From: Bifidobacterium aemilianum
GTDB lineage: Bacteria > Actinomycetota > Actinomycetes > Actinomycetales > Bifidobacteriaceae
Length of the DNA: 64,000 bases
Direction: 5' to 3'
NCBI RefSeq assembly: GCF_003315635.1
Contig: NZ_PDCG01000002.1
Span: 124,001-188,000, forward strand
Every line of letters starts with the position of its first letter. The stretch's first letter is position 1. Below are positions 55,646 to 64,000 of this stretch, in pieces. Both the position numbers and the translations under genes were made by a program. The notes beneath the pieces are model-generated. The model made no database searches. It was given only the letters and a program-made list of their open reading frames with translations, and was not told the origin of the DNA.

Positions 55646-56192
55646 CTATAGGGACAGGTACCAGTAGGAGACATCATGCATGCGCCGGCTGTCCCTGGCC
55701 GCTGCGGGCAGGCACCCACCATACTCGAAGGCGAAAGGTTCCAACACATGGCGACTGGCGAGATTGTCGTCGAAGATGTAAGCCACCATCAAGCCCAGGG
55801 ACAGGATCCTGGATTGCTCCAGGAGCGCTTGTACCAGGTGGGAGCCAACGCCACTGCCCCGGGCGTCGGAGGCCACGTAATAGCTGATCTCCTGGTCTGC
55901 TCATAGCCTGGGCGGAAGGAATATGGCGACAGGGAGGCATACCCCAGTACCTTGCTCCCTCCCTGGCCACCAGCACCGGAAGTATGGCTGAGGCCTGGTG
56001 GAGCCGAAGCCAGGCCGTTCTGTCCTCAAGGGTGACCGACACCAGATCGGCCGTGGATCCGCCTTGGATAATGGCCTCATTATCAATGGCGAGGACCGAT
56101 GGCAGGTCCTCATCCCTGCATGGACCTATGGCAAGTCCCTGAAGGGGTCCGGCCCCAGTCAACCCATCGCAGCCAGGAGGCTGGTCACTCAC
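55646..56192 (-). pseudogene. GNAT acetyltransferase broken by two frameshifts
   Basis: Three reading frames must be joined to recover a GNAT protein. The first part carries CRDEDLPSVLAIDNEAII; near 55955 the frame moves and continues as SKVLGYASLSPYSFRPGYEQT; near 55892 it moves again to EISYYVASDARGSGVGSHLVQALL. Each change equals the loss of one base (GGGAGGGAGC and ACCAGGAG contexts). The whole resembles phosphinothricin-type acetyltransferases. Sequencing error is possible at one site but less so at two. The start (GTG 56192) is uncertain and overlaps the UPF0182 stop. Confidence 0.75.
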
Positions 56193-59100
56193 CGCTCGCC
56201 ACCCCACTGAGCTGGGTCGCCTTGCCCAAAGCGTCCTTCAGACGGTTCTGCGCCTCACCATAGGCGCTGAAGTCACCCTGCTTGAGGGCCTTGTCTGAGT
56301 CCTTCATGGCCTGTGCAGCCTTGTCCAGAGACTCCTTGAGTTCGGGGCTCAGGGTGCCCGTCACCTTACCGGTCTTGGCCTGGCCGGCCGTCTGGTCTTC
56401 AGCGCCTGATTGGTCCTGGCCGTTCATGCTGGCGTCGACCTTGCCGGACCTGGCGTTCGTGGCATCACCCGCCGAGGCCCCGGAGTTCCCTCCGAAGACC
56501 TGGTCCAGGGCCTCGTCCAGGGTGTCGGCGAATCCCACCTGGTCGCCAAAGGCCACCAGGACCTTCTTCAAGAGGGGGAAGGAGGTCGAGCCGGAGGATT
56601 GGACATATACCGGTTGGACATAGACCAGTCCACCACCCAAGGGCAGGGTCAGCAGGTTGCCCCTGTTGACCTTGGTCGAACCGGATTCCAGGAGGTTGAG
56701 CTCCTTGGAGACGTCCGCCTTGGAATTGAAGTTGTTCTGGGCCTGGCCCGGACCCGGCACGTTGGAATCCTTGGGGAGCTCCTGGAGCCGGATGGTTCCG
56801 TAGCTGTCACCGATCCTGCCCTTGCTGGAGCCTGCGTCCGAATCCACCGACAGGAAACCGGTCAGGATCTCACGCTTGGATTCACCCGCGGGAATATACG
56901 TGGAGGTCAGGGAGAAGAGGGGCTTGCGACTGCCACCGGTCTGCAGGGTCAGATAATAAGGTGGTTGCAGGATGTCGCGCTGCTGGGCCTCCTTGGACTC
57001 GGTCGGATCGACCGGAGTCTGCCAGAAATCCTCACCGGAGAAGAACTGTCCAGCAGAATTCACATGGTATTGGGCCAGGAGCTTGCGCTGGACCTTGAAG
57101 AGGCTCTCCGGGTAACGCATATGGCTCATGAGGTCACCCGAGATGTCGGAGATCTGATGATACTGGCCGGGGAATATCTGCTCCCAAGCCTTGATGACAG
57201 GATCGGTCTTGTCCCAAACATAGAGGTCCACCGATCCGTCATAGGCATCGACCGTGGCCTTGACGGAGTTGCGGATGTAATTGGCTCCCTTGGAACCCAA
57301 GCCCTTCACTGTCGAGGAGGAGACTGTGGTGGAGTCAGCCGTAGCCTCCCCCAGGTCCGTCATCTGCGAGTAGGGGTAGGCATCGGAGGTCGTATAGCCG
57401 TCGACGATCCACTTGACCCTCCCGTCGACCACCGCCGGGTAGACACGCCCATCCAGAGTCAGGTAGGGAGCGACCTTGGCCACGCGCTCCTTGGGGCTGC
57501 GGTCGTAGAGGATCTGCGATTCGGAGGTCACTCTGTCGGAGAAGAGGATCTGGTCGGAACCGAAACGGATGGCATAGAGGATCCGGCTGAAGAGGTTGCC
57601 CACCGACGGGCCTCCCTGCCCCTTGAAGCTGTTGGTGGCACCCTCGGAGCCTGTCGGGTAGTCGAACTCCCACTTGCCCCTGTCGGCCGGCGCCCCAACA
57701 ATCGAGTATTGGGGGGCGTTGGGAGAGAAGTAGATTCGGGGCTCGTAGTGCTGGCTGTCAGTCAGCTTGCCCTGGGTGGGGATGCCGGACTCGAAGAACT
57801 GGGGCTGGCCATCAGCGGTGACCTTGTTGCCATAGGCGGCCACCACTCCGTATCCGTGGGTGTAGACGGTGTGGTCGTTGACCCAGTTGCGGTTGTCGTT
57901 GCCGTTGAGGTCCAACTCACGGGCGGCGATCACCGTGTCCTGGCTGCTGCCGTCCACATCGTACTTGTCGACGGCCAGTGTGTCGGCGAAGGTGTAATAC
58001 TGCTTGGACTGCTGGAGCTGTTTGAAGGTGGGTGAGACGATCTGGGGGTCAAGGAGGCGAATCTGCGCGGTGGACTCGGCATCCGAGGCCAAGGCGCCGG
58101 ACTTGCCTTCAGTGGTCGCCTTGTACTGGTCGACCTTGAGCTTGGAGAGGCCGTAGGCCTCCTGGGTGGCCGTGATATTGCGCTGGATGTAGGCGGATTC
58201 GGTCTCCTGGGCATTGGGGTCAACCCGGAAACGCTGGAGGAGCATGGGCCACAGGCCTGTAAGAACCAGCGACAGCACCAGGCTCGTGGCGATGGCGACC
58301 ACTGGGGTCCGCCAGGCCTTGAGGGCAGCCATGGCCCGCACTGAGGTAGGCGCCGGACCCTCCAGGGCATGGGAACGCATGAGCCAAACACCAAGCACAA
58401 TGCCCAGAACCACCGTCAATGCGGCCATGACCAGGGTCAGGGGGATGGTGGCGTGGACGGAGGTGTAGGAGGCGCCGGTGATCCGGTCGCCATCCTGGGT
58501 CAGGCTGCCGAAGACACCGACCGCCTGCTGGATGCCCCAGAGGGTCATGTTGAGCATGAGCCAGATGGCCAGCTGCCGGCGGGCCCGCTTGGTGACCCTG
58601 AAGAATCCCCGTCCCTCGACCGGCATGGTGATGCGTATGCCGCCCATGAGCACATGGGTTACCAGGGAGAAGACCAGGCCAACCAGCAGCAGGAGGCCAG
58701 CTGCCGACAGGAGCATCCGCAGACCGGGCAGCACGAAGACGTAGAAGCCGTTGTCCAGTCCAAATTGCGGATCCTTGCTGCCGAAGGACTGGCGGTTGAA
58801 CATGAGAAGAATCTCTGACCAGTTGGAGTTGAAGCGGGAGCCGAAGAAGAGACCCACCACCAGGGAGACGACCACGGCGACCCGTTGGGCGGTCTTGGAG
58901 GAGATGCCCTTGCCGACCTCGACGATGTCACCCCGGATGCGGAAGGTCGATCCATCTGAGGAATCGGGCCTGGCCCGAATGGCCAACCTGGCAGCCAGGT
59001 ATGAGACCAGGGCCATCAGTATGGCATAGGCCAGCCACAGACCGATCTTGGTACCCAGCTGGGTCCAGACCACGCTCTGGAAACCCAACTGCCCATACCA

Positions 59101-59421
59101 CATGAGGTCAGTGATGAAGTGGTCCAGACCGAAGAGCAGTCCCAAGAGGACCACCAGGGCCAGGACCAGGCCGATGAATATCTTGGTGCCCCTGCCGACT
59201 CCTTGACCCTTACCGGGCTGGTAGGGAACGCGGGTGAGCCGAGGCGCGCCAGGGCCTTGTGGTGGCCGTGACTGGCCACCGGCGGTAGGTCCGTGGCCGT
59301 CACCATCGACCTCGACATTGAGGACCACCGGATCATCGTCATTGGTCGATTGCCGGCGGGAGGACGTGCGGGGGTCCTGGTCGGGGTCGAACAAGGGGCC
59401 GAAGATATCAAAAAAGGACAT
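56185..59421 (-). CDS. UPF0182 family large membrane protein
   Basis: Function unknown but universal in actinobacteria. The 1078-aa product has a polar head of about 75 residues, roughly seven membrane helices (about 78-390, including FIGLVLALVVLLGLLFGLDH) and a large extracytoplasmic domain (about 400-950) containing WVNDHTVYTHGYGVVAAYGN. The C-terminal Ser/Gly/Lys region finishes with a helical stretch. No catalytic motif is recognised. The ribosome site before ATG 59421 is weak. It is divergent from brnQ with 295 bp between, where I see no further gene. Confidence 0.9.
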   Translation of the reverse strand: MSFFDIFGPLFDPDQDPRTSSRRQSTNDDDPVVLNVEVDGDGHGPTAGGQSRPPQGPGAPRLTRVPYQPGKGQGVGRGTKIFIGLVLALVVLLGLLFGLDHFITDLMWYGQLGFQSVVWTQLGTKIGLWLAYAILMALVSYLAARLAIRARPDSSDGSTFRIRGDIVEVGKGISSKTAQRVAVVVSLVVGLFFGSRFNSNWSEILLMFNRQSFGSKDPQFGLDNGFYVFVLPGLRMLLSAAGLLLLVGLVFSLVTHVLMGGIRITMPVEGRGFFRVTKRARRQLAIWLMLNMTLWGIQQAVGVFGSLTQDGDRITGASYTSVHATIPLTLVMAALTVVLGIVLGVWLMRSHALEGPAPTSVRAMAALKAWRTPVVAIATSLVLSLVLTGLWPMLLQRFRVDPNAQETESAYIQRNITATQEAYGLSKLKVDQYKATTEGKSGALASDAESTAQIRLLDPQIVSPTFKQLQQSKQYYTFADTLAVDKYDVDGSSQDTVIAARELDLNGNDNRNWVNDHTVYTHGYGVVAAYGNKVTADGQPQFFESGIPTQGKLTDSQHYEPRIYFSPNAPQYSIVGAPADRGKWEFDYPTGSEGATNSFKGQGGPSVGNLFSRILYAIRFGSDQILFSDRVTSESQILYDRSPKERVAKVAPYLTLDGRVYPAVVDGRVKWIVDGYTTSDAYPYSQMTDLGEATADSTTVSSSTVKGLGSKGANYIRNSVKATVDAYDGSVDLYVWDKTDPVIKAWEQIFPGQYHQISDISGDLMSHMRYPESLFKVQRKLLAQYHVNSAGQFFSGEDFWQTPVDPTESKEAQQRDILQPPYYLTLQTGGSRKPLFSLTSTYIPAGESKREILTGFLSVDSDAGSSKGRIGDSYGTIRLQELPKDSNVPGPGQAQNNFNSKADVSKELNLLESGSTKVNRGNLLTLPLGGGLVYVQPVYVQSSGSTSFPLLKKVLVAFGDQVGFADTLDEALDQVFGGNSGASAGDATNARSGKVDASMNGQDQSGAEDQTAGQAKTGKVTGTLSPELKESLDKAAQAMKDSDKALKQGDFSAYGEAQNRLKDALGKATQLSGVASGE

Positions 59422-59716
59422 ACCACAAGGGTAGCGGCAGGTAGGGAGCTTACGCCATCAGCCGTAAGGCTGATTCCGCATGTCCCAAGCCTGGTGAGGC
59501 TCGGCACATATGGGGAGGCGGAGGTGGCAGAAGGCACATGTTGAAGAACCGTGACCGATCCTTGGCTCATACATGCGTGTTGTGACGGCCCTTACGCCTA
59601 TTATTGGTAATTCGTTCCCACAAGCCGAACCCACATGGGACTGGACGGAACGATGATGAGCAAACAGTAGGCCCAAGCGGAAAACAACCGTCACACAGAG
59701 AGCGAAAAGGGACATC

Positions 59717-61111
59717 ATGAGCGACAGCGACTCAGTCAACCATTTGGGCAGCCGCCAGAGGCTGCTCTTGACCTTCACGTTCTTCTCCATGTTCTTCGGA
59801 GCCGGAAACCTGATCTTCCCTCCCCTCCTTGGAGCACAGGCCGGTCAAGCCACACCCCTGGCAACCCTGGGTTTCATCATTTCCGCAGTGGGCCTGCCCA
59901 TTCTGGCCGTTCTGGTCGTGGCCAAGGTCGGCGGTTTCAGCCAATTGGCTTCCAGGGTCTCCCCGCGCTTCGCCCTGGTCCTGGGCGTGGTCATCATGCT
60001 GGCCATCGGCCCTTGCTGCGCCATACCGCGCACGGCCACCACCTCCTTTGAGATGGCAGTCGGCCCCTTTGCCGGTTCCCAGAAGGCCTGGCTGGCCCGC
60101 CTGGTCTACTCTCTGGTGTTCTTTGCCCTCTCCTTACTCTTCAGCCAGCATCCCGAACGTTTGTCGAAGGTCCTGGGACGCATCACCACGCCTCTGCTGC
60201 TGGCCCTGATTGTCATCCTGTTCATAGCCTGCCTCCTGCAACCCCAGCATGAGTTCAAAACCCCCATGGGTCCATACGCCACGGGTCAGCTGACTAGGGG
60301 CTTTGTCGATGGCTACCAGACCATGGACCTGTTGGCGGCCCTATATTTCGGCATCGTCATCTCGGCCAATGTCCACCAGCTCGGCATCTTGGACAGCAAG
60401 GGCAACCGGCATGAGACCGGACTGGCAGGGGCTGGCACCGGCGTGCTCCTGGTCATCATCTATGGGGTGCTCTCCTACATCGGTGCCTTCTCGGGCTCCC
60501 TCAAAGCCATCAATCCGGCCAGCGACACAGGGGCCACGGTGCTGACCAATCTGACCGGTCAGCTCTTCGGCAGCTATGGGACGGCTTTTGTGGGCCTGAT
60601 CTTCGTCATCGCCTGCTTCAATGTGTGCACCGGACTGATCTCCACCTGCTCCAGCTACTTCGCCGAACATTTCCATTCCCTGGGCATCCATCAGCTAACC
60701 TACCGATTCTGGACCATCCTCTTCGCCTTCTTCAGCTTCCTGGTCTCCAACGCCGGGCTTTCCGCCATCATCACCGTGTCTCTGCCCGTCCTGAGCGCCC
60801 TCTACCCCATCGCCATCGTACTGGTGCTGCTAGGCTTCGCCCACCAATTCTCCGACCGTTTCAGCCGTGTCTACGCCTGGACCGTGCTGCTGGTCGCCAT
60901 CTACAGCATTGTGAACTGCCTGCTGGAATTGGCGCAGGTCTTCGGCTTCGCTCCGGCAGGTGCCCTGGACCTCATGGGATCCCTGCCCCTGTACAGCGAG
61001 CAGTTGACCTGGTTGATTCCCGCCCTTCTTGGCCTGGTCATCGGTACCATCGACTCTCTGATTCGCGGGCCGCAGGACCTGCACAAACTTCTGACCAGCG
61101 CCAAGAGCTAG
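59717..61111 (+). CDS. brnQ: Branched-chain amino acid carrier (LIVCS family)
   Basis: Cation-coupled importer of Leu, Ile and Val in the membrane. The 464-aa product has about twelve hydrophobic helices. The family opening FSMFFGAGNLIFPPLLG (23-39) with its Na+-site residues is clear, as is IGPCCAIPRTATTSFE. ATG 59717 has AAAAGGGA 7 nt upstream. It stands alone and its stop lies only 10 bp from the stop of the convergent gntP pseudogene. Confidence 0.94.
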   Translation: MSDSDSVNHLGSRQRLLLTFTFFSMFFGAGNLIFPPLLGAQAGQATPLATLGFIISAVGLPILAVLVVAKVGGFSQLASRVSPRFALVLGVVIMLAIGPCCAIPRTATTSFEMAVGPFAGSQKAWLARLVYSLVFFALSLLFSQHPERLSKVLGRITTPLLLALIVILFIACLLQPQHEFKTPMGPYATGQLTRGFVDGYQTMDLLAALYFGIVISANVHQLGILDSKGNRHETGLAGAGTGVLLVIIYGVLSYIGAFSGSLKAINPASDTGATVLTNLTGQLFGSYGTAFVGLIFVIACFNVCTGLISTCSSYFAEHFHSLGIHQLTYRFWTILFAFFSFLVSNAGLSAIITVSLPVLSALYPIAIVLVLLGFAHQFSDRFSRVYAWTVLLVAIYSIVNCLLELAQVFGFAPAGALDLMGSLPLYSEQLTWLIPALLGLVIGTIDSLIRGPQDLHKLLTSAKS

Positions 61112-61121
61112 GAAAGCCGGG

Positions 61122-62467
61122 TCAGACCACCAGGGACAGGCCCAGTACCGACAGCAACCCCATGAGGGACATAACCGTGGTGGCTGTGGTCCACGACATG
61201 AAGGTCTCCTTGAGTGTGAGCCCAAAGTATTCCTTGATCATCCAGAATCCTGCGTCATTGACGTGGTCCGCTATGACCGAACCAGCCCCGACAGCCAGCA
61301 CCATGAGGGCCGGGTTGACTCCGGTGGCGGCAATCATCGGCGCCACTAATCCGGTGGCGGTCAGGGAGGCAACCGTAGCGGAGCCCAAGCACACACGGAG
61401 AACGGCCGCCAGCAGCCAGGCCGCCAGCAGCCAGGCCGCCAGCAGCGGGGGCATATTGATGTTGGTGAAGATCTCTGAGACATACTTGGCGATACCTCCA
61501 TCAACAAGCACCTGCTTGAAGGCGCCACCGCCACCGATGATCAGGAGCATCATGGCTATCTACTTGACTGACTCGGTCATGGAGGACGCAATCTCGGGCA
61601 TCTTCCTGCGCTGGGCGAATCCCATGGACCACATGGCGAAGAGCATGGACAGGAGCATGGCGGCATCCGGAGCGCCGATGAATTGAATGACCATGTTGAC
61701 CGGATTGCCCTTGGGTAGGGCGAAGGAGCATATGGTGGCCAGGGCAATCAGGAGCACAGGCATCATGGCGGTCAGTACGGAGATGGCAAAGCCAGGAGTG
61801 TCATCATCCTTGTATTCCTTGAACTCACCCAGTACGGCAACATCAATGTTGGTCCGGTACAGGCGGGGCTTGGCGCGGTGCAGGACCATATTGAACAGCG
61901 GACCAGCCACAAGGACCGTGGGAATGGCCACGATGATGCCATATATGAGGACCTGCCCCATATTGGCTCCAAGCGATGCCGTGATGGCGGTCGGTGTCGG
62001 ATGCGGCGGCAGGAAGGCATGGGCCACATTGAGTGTGATGGCCATGGGAATGCCCAGGTACATGAGGGGCATATCCAATTCACGGGCGATGACAAAGATG
62101 ATGGGCAGCAGCACCACCAGGCCCACCTCGAAGAAGAGCGCGATGCCCACAATGAAGGAGGCCAGGACTACGGCTATCTGGATGTGCTTGCGCCCAAACC
62201 GGTTAATCAGCGTCTTGGCGATGCGATGGCCCCCACCTGAGTCGGAAACCAGTTTGCCTAGCATGGAACCGAATCCGAAGATGATGGCCAGGTGCCCCCA
62301 GCTGGCCTCCGATACCGGTCTCTATGGTGCCGGGAATCTTATCCACCGGAATCTGCAGCACCAAAGCCGTAAGGAAAGAGGTGATGACAAGGGATACGAA
62401 GGTGTTGAGCTTACATTAATATCAGCACTGCTACGGCGCAGGCCACGATGACTAATGGCATGATCAT
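61122..62467 (-). pseudogene. gntP: GntP-family gluconate permease, inactivated by three lesions
   Basis: The assembled protein (about 448 aa) matches gluconate/H+ symporters along its length, but needs three repairs. A frameshift near 62417 follows VAVLILM (ATG-T-AAG). A second, near 62306, adds one G in a G5 run before HLAIIFGFGSMLGKLVSDSGG. An in-frame TAG at 61560-61562 sits where Gln is expected, between MTESVK and IAMMLLIIGGGG. The C-terminal half also has an extra 15-bp repeat unit. With the adjacent broken dehydrogenase and a LacI regulator it forms a gluconate-type uptake module. Confidence 0.88.
61404..61446. repeat. 15-bp tandem repeat inside the gntP pseudogene
   Basis: Unit GGCCGCCAGCAGCCA, repeated 2.9 times, encoding repeated LLAAW on the minus strand. 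Intact relatives usually show one AAWLL block here, so an in-frame expansion of one or two units is likely. Confidence 0.85.
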
Positions 62468-62609
62468 GCTTTCTGTGTGTGGTGAATATCCTGCTGGCGG
62501 CGCCCAGCGCCCACAAGGCCCGAATCAGGCGGGGAAGAATCTGCTATGACCTTTCCCTAAGTCTGACGGTTCATTGGCACTGACCAGAAATGGGATGGTT
62601 GGGTCTGAG

Positions 62610-62644
62610 CCCTGTGCGCATGACCTGTGCGGCATTACACAGGG
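62610..62644 (-). terminator. Inverted repeat after the dehydrogenase gene
   Basis: CCCTGTG and CACAGGG (7 bp, 21-nt loop), 16 nt beyond the dehydrogenase stop on the minus strand. A weak terminator candidate in the 192-bp gap before gntP. Confidence 0.35.
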
Positions 62645-62659
62645 GGAGGAAGGAGCAGC

Positions 62660-63437
62660 TTAGCGAAGCAGATAGCCTCCATCGACAGGCAAGGTGACAC
62701 CGTTGATGTAATCGGAGGCATGCGAGCAAAGAAAGACCATGGCTCCCATGAGTTCCTTGGGTTCTGCCCAGTGGCCGGCGGGGATATGCTCACGGATTTC
62801 AACGCTACGGACGGGATCCTCCTGGAGGGCCTTGGTCATGGGGGTGTTGATATAACCGGGAGCCAAGGTGTTGACCTGAATATTGTGGGGGGGGGGCCAG
62901 GGCATCGGCATAGGCCTTGGTAAGCCCCACCACCGCGTGCTTGCTGGCCGTATAGGGATAGATGACCTTGCCGGCTCGGAATGATTGCATGGAACCGATG
63001 TTGACGATTTTTCCGGAACCCTGGTCGATCATGATCTTGGCCACCTCGTGAGAGAGATAGTAGAGCGCATTGAGATTGAGGTCGATGACCGCCTTCCAGT
63101 CCTCATCGGGGAAGTCGACCAATTCGTGACGACGCTGCATACCGGCATTGTTGATGAGCACATCAATGCGACCATACTCCTCCGTCACCTTGTTGACGAT
63201 GGCCTGGGCCGCAGCCTCCTCGGTGATGTCCTGTTCCATGAAGACCACCCGACGGCCAGCATCCTCCACCTGCTTCCGGGTCTCCTCCCAACCCTCACGG
63301 CTGGAGGAAACGACGAAGACATCCGCTCCCACCTTGCTTACAGCCTGGGTGTAGTACTTGCCAAGACCGCTTGCTCCACCGGTGATCAGCACCACTTTCC
63401 CTCTCAAGGCGAAAGCGTCAATCGAAAATTCAACCAT
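62660..63437 (-). pseudogene. Short-chain dehydrogenase (gluconate/KduD-like), frameshifted at a C10 tract
   Basis: An SDR of about 259 aa once rejoined. It has the NAD-binding TGGASGLGKYY (about 20-30), INNAGMQRR, catalytic Ser in NIGSMQSF and YTASK (Tyr/Lys), and the C-terminal GVTLPVDGGY. It resembles 2-deoxygluconate 3-dehydrogenase or gluconate 5-dehydrogenase. The frame is lost in a run of ten C (minus strand) between ADALAP and HNIQVNTLAPGYINTPMT; nine or six C restore it. Start ATG 63437 has AAGGAG 7 nt upstream. It may be a reversible (phase-variable) or artefactual break rather than a dead gene. Confidence 0.85.
62886..62895. repeat. Ten-base poly-G (poly-C on coding strand) tract in the dehydrogenase
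   Basis: Uninterrupted G10 on the plus strand, at the exact point where the dehydrogenase frame breaks. Confidence 0.95.
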
Positions 63438-63511
63438 GGGCTGCTCCTTCCTTGCGTCTGCCGCCGAATGCCGGCCAGAATCAATCCTCTTCGACCGACA
63501 GACTAAAATAT

Positions 63512-63543
63512 CGTTACACCTAAATACTGTTCTTTCAGTAACG
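63512..63543. promoter_or_regulatory. Candidate operator in the dehydrogenase/LacI divergent region
   Basis: CGTTAC-N20-GTAACG, next to ACGACATTTGGTGTATCGT at 63541-63559, which has ACGA-N11-TCGT symmetry. The sites lie between the dehydrogenase start (63437) and the LacI start (63643), where such regulators usually bind. The 205-bp gap holds no other gene. Confidence 0.4.
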
Positions 63544-63642
63544 ACATTTGGTGTATCGTTTCCCCTACTATAGGATCGACAGTGCAACTTGTCAAGATTA
63601 GCAGCACCGGTAAGATGGCGCTAAGCACCCAGAGGAGGGAAC

Positions 63643-64000
63643 ATGGCCAAAGCGACCATAGCCGATATAGCCCGCGAGGCCAATGTCTCGGTGACAACGG
63701 TCTCCCGCTTCATCAACGGGAACTATGGCAAGATGAGCGAGGCGACCAAGAACCGCGTCCAAGAGACCGTCGATCGCTTGCAATACCACCCCAGAGCATC
63801 GGCACAGAAGATGCGACAGGACCACACCCATGTGGTCGGTGTCATCGTGGCTGACATTTCCAATGTCTTCTCCTCCCTGCTGTTCAAGGGCATCTACACG
63901 GAGCTTCAACCAGCCGGCTACGATGTCATGCTGATGAACTCAAACAACAGCCTCGGTGAGGAATCGGACGAAATAGGCCGGCTGCTCTCACAAGAGGTGG
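63643..64000 (+). CDS. LacI-family transcriptional regulator (partial, runs off window)
   Basis: First 119 codons of a LacI/GntR-type repressor. The DNA-binding helix-turn-helix ATIADIAREANVSVTTVSRF (4-23) and hinge region to about 60 are intact, followed by the start of the sugar-binding domain, VVGVIVADISNVFSSLLFKG. ATG 63643 has AGAGGAGGGA upstream. It is divergent from the dehydrogenase and gntP remnants and is the likely local regulator of that gluconate-type module. No lesion is seen in the visible part. Confidence 0.9.
   Translation, partial: MAKATIADIAREANVSVTTVSRFINGNYGKMSEATKNRVQETVDRLQYHPRASAQKMRQDHTHVVGVIVADISNVFSSLLFKGIYTELQPAGYDVMLMNSNNSLGEESDEIGRLLSQEV

Noticed and set aside
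56410-58035. 541-residue open frame antisense to the UPF0182 gene
   Set aside because: Composition is that of a reverse-complement shadow; no start context.

Overview
The window looks like a chromosomal segment of a Bifidobacterium. The evidence is a transketolase-transaldolase pair (the carbon-shuffling half of the fructose-6-phosphate phosphoketolase shunt), CarD, two WhiB proteins, an actinobacterial whiB1-pdtaS pair, DUF501, DUF5719 and UPF0182 proteins, and a LacI-type palindrome in front of enolase. Base composition is GC-rich and even throughout. I cannot name the species from sequence alone. Most of the window is ordinary, well-conserved core chromosome.

Layout. 1-4.5 kb: the start of hrcA with a CIRCE element, divergent from tkt and tal, then a G13 tract and a small unknown gene. 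4.5-10 kb: tRNA-Ala, a membrane protein with a long Gly/Ser tail, a DMT exporter, a PNPOx-like protein, a GH13 glucosidase and a small helical stress-type protein. 10-18.7 kb: a mostly minus-strand housekeeping run (histidine phosphatase, rsfS, glmU, tRNA-Gln, prs, nadD, unknown, proA), with thrC divergent from proA. 18.7-27.7 kb: recN-nadK, a cysteine-rich beta-solenoid (bactofilin-like) protein, carD, a two-component pair separated by a 17-bp hairpin, and an SOS-boxed umuDC operon. 27.7-30.1 kb: comF, a HAD phosphatase and a degenerate zincin.

30.1-43.6 kb is a cell-envelope and regulation block. whiB2, a 1045-aa membrane glycosyltransferase and a DUF5719 protein run leftward. Two LCP ligases, an orphan EccC/FtsK-like double ATPase and whiB1 run rightward. 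They are followed by the PdtaS-type sensor kinase and a hemolysin III protein with a strong palindromic operator. The block links wall glycopolymer assembly with WhiB control.

43.7-59.4 kb is mainly minus-strand housekeeping: greA, an FKBP, sdaA, tRNA-Leu, ppx, DUF501, an FtsB-like divisome protein, eno, a GNAT enzyme, mfd, pth, a frameshifted GNAT and UPF0182. 59.7-64 kb holds brnQ and a decayed gluconate-type module: gntP with three inactivating lesions, a short-chain dehydrogenase broken at a C10 tract, and the start of a divergent LacI regulator.

No phage, insertion sequence, CRISPR array or rRNA was seen. The most interesting signals are the homopolymer tracts (one splitting the dehydrogenase), the beta-solenoid protein, the orphan EccC-like ATPase, and several operator palindromes: eno/tkt, whiB1, hemolysin III and the SOS box.
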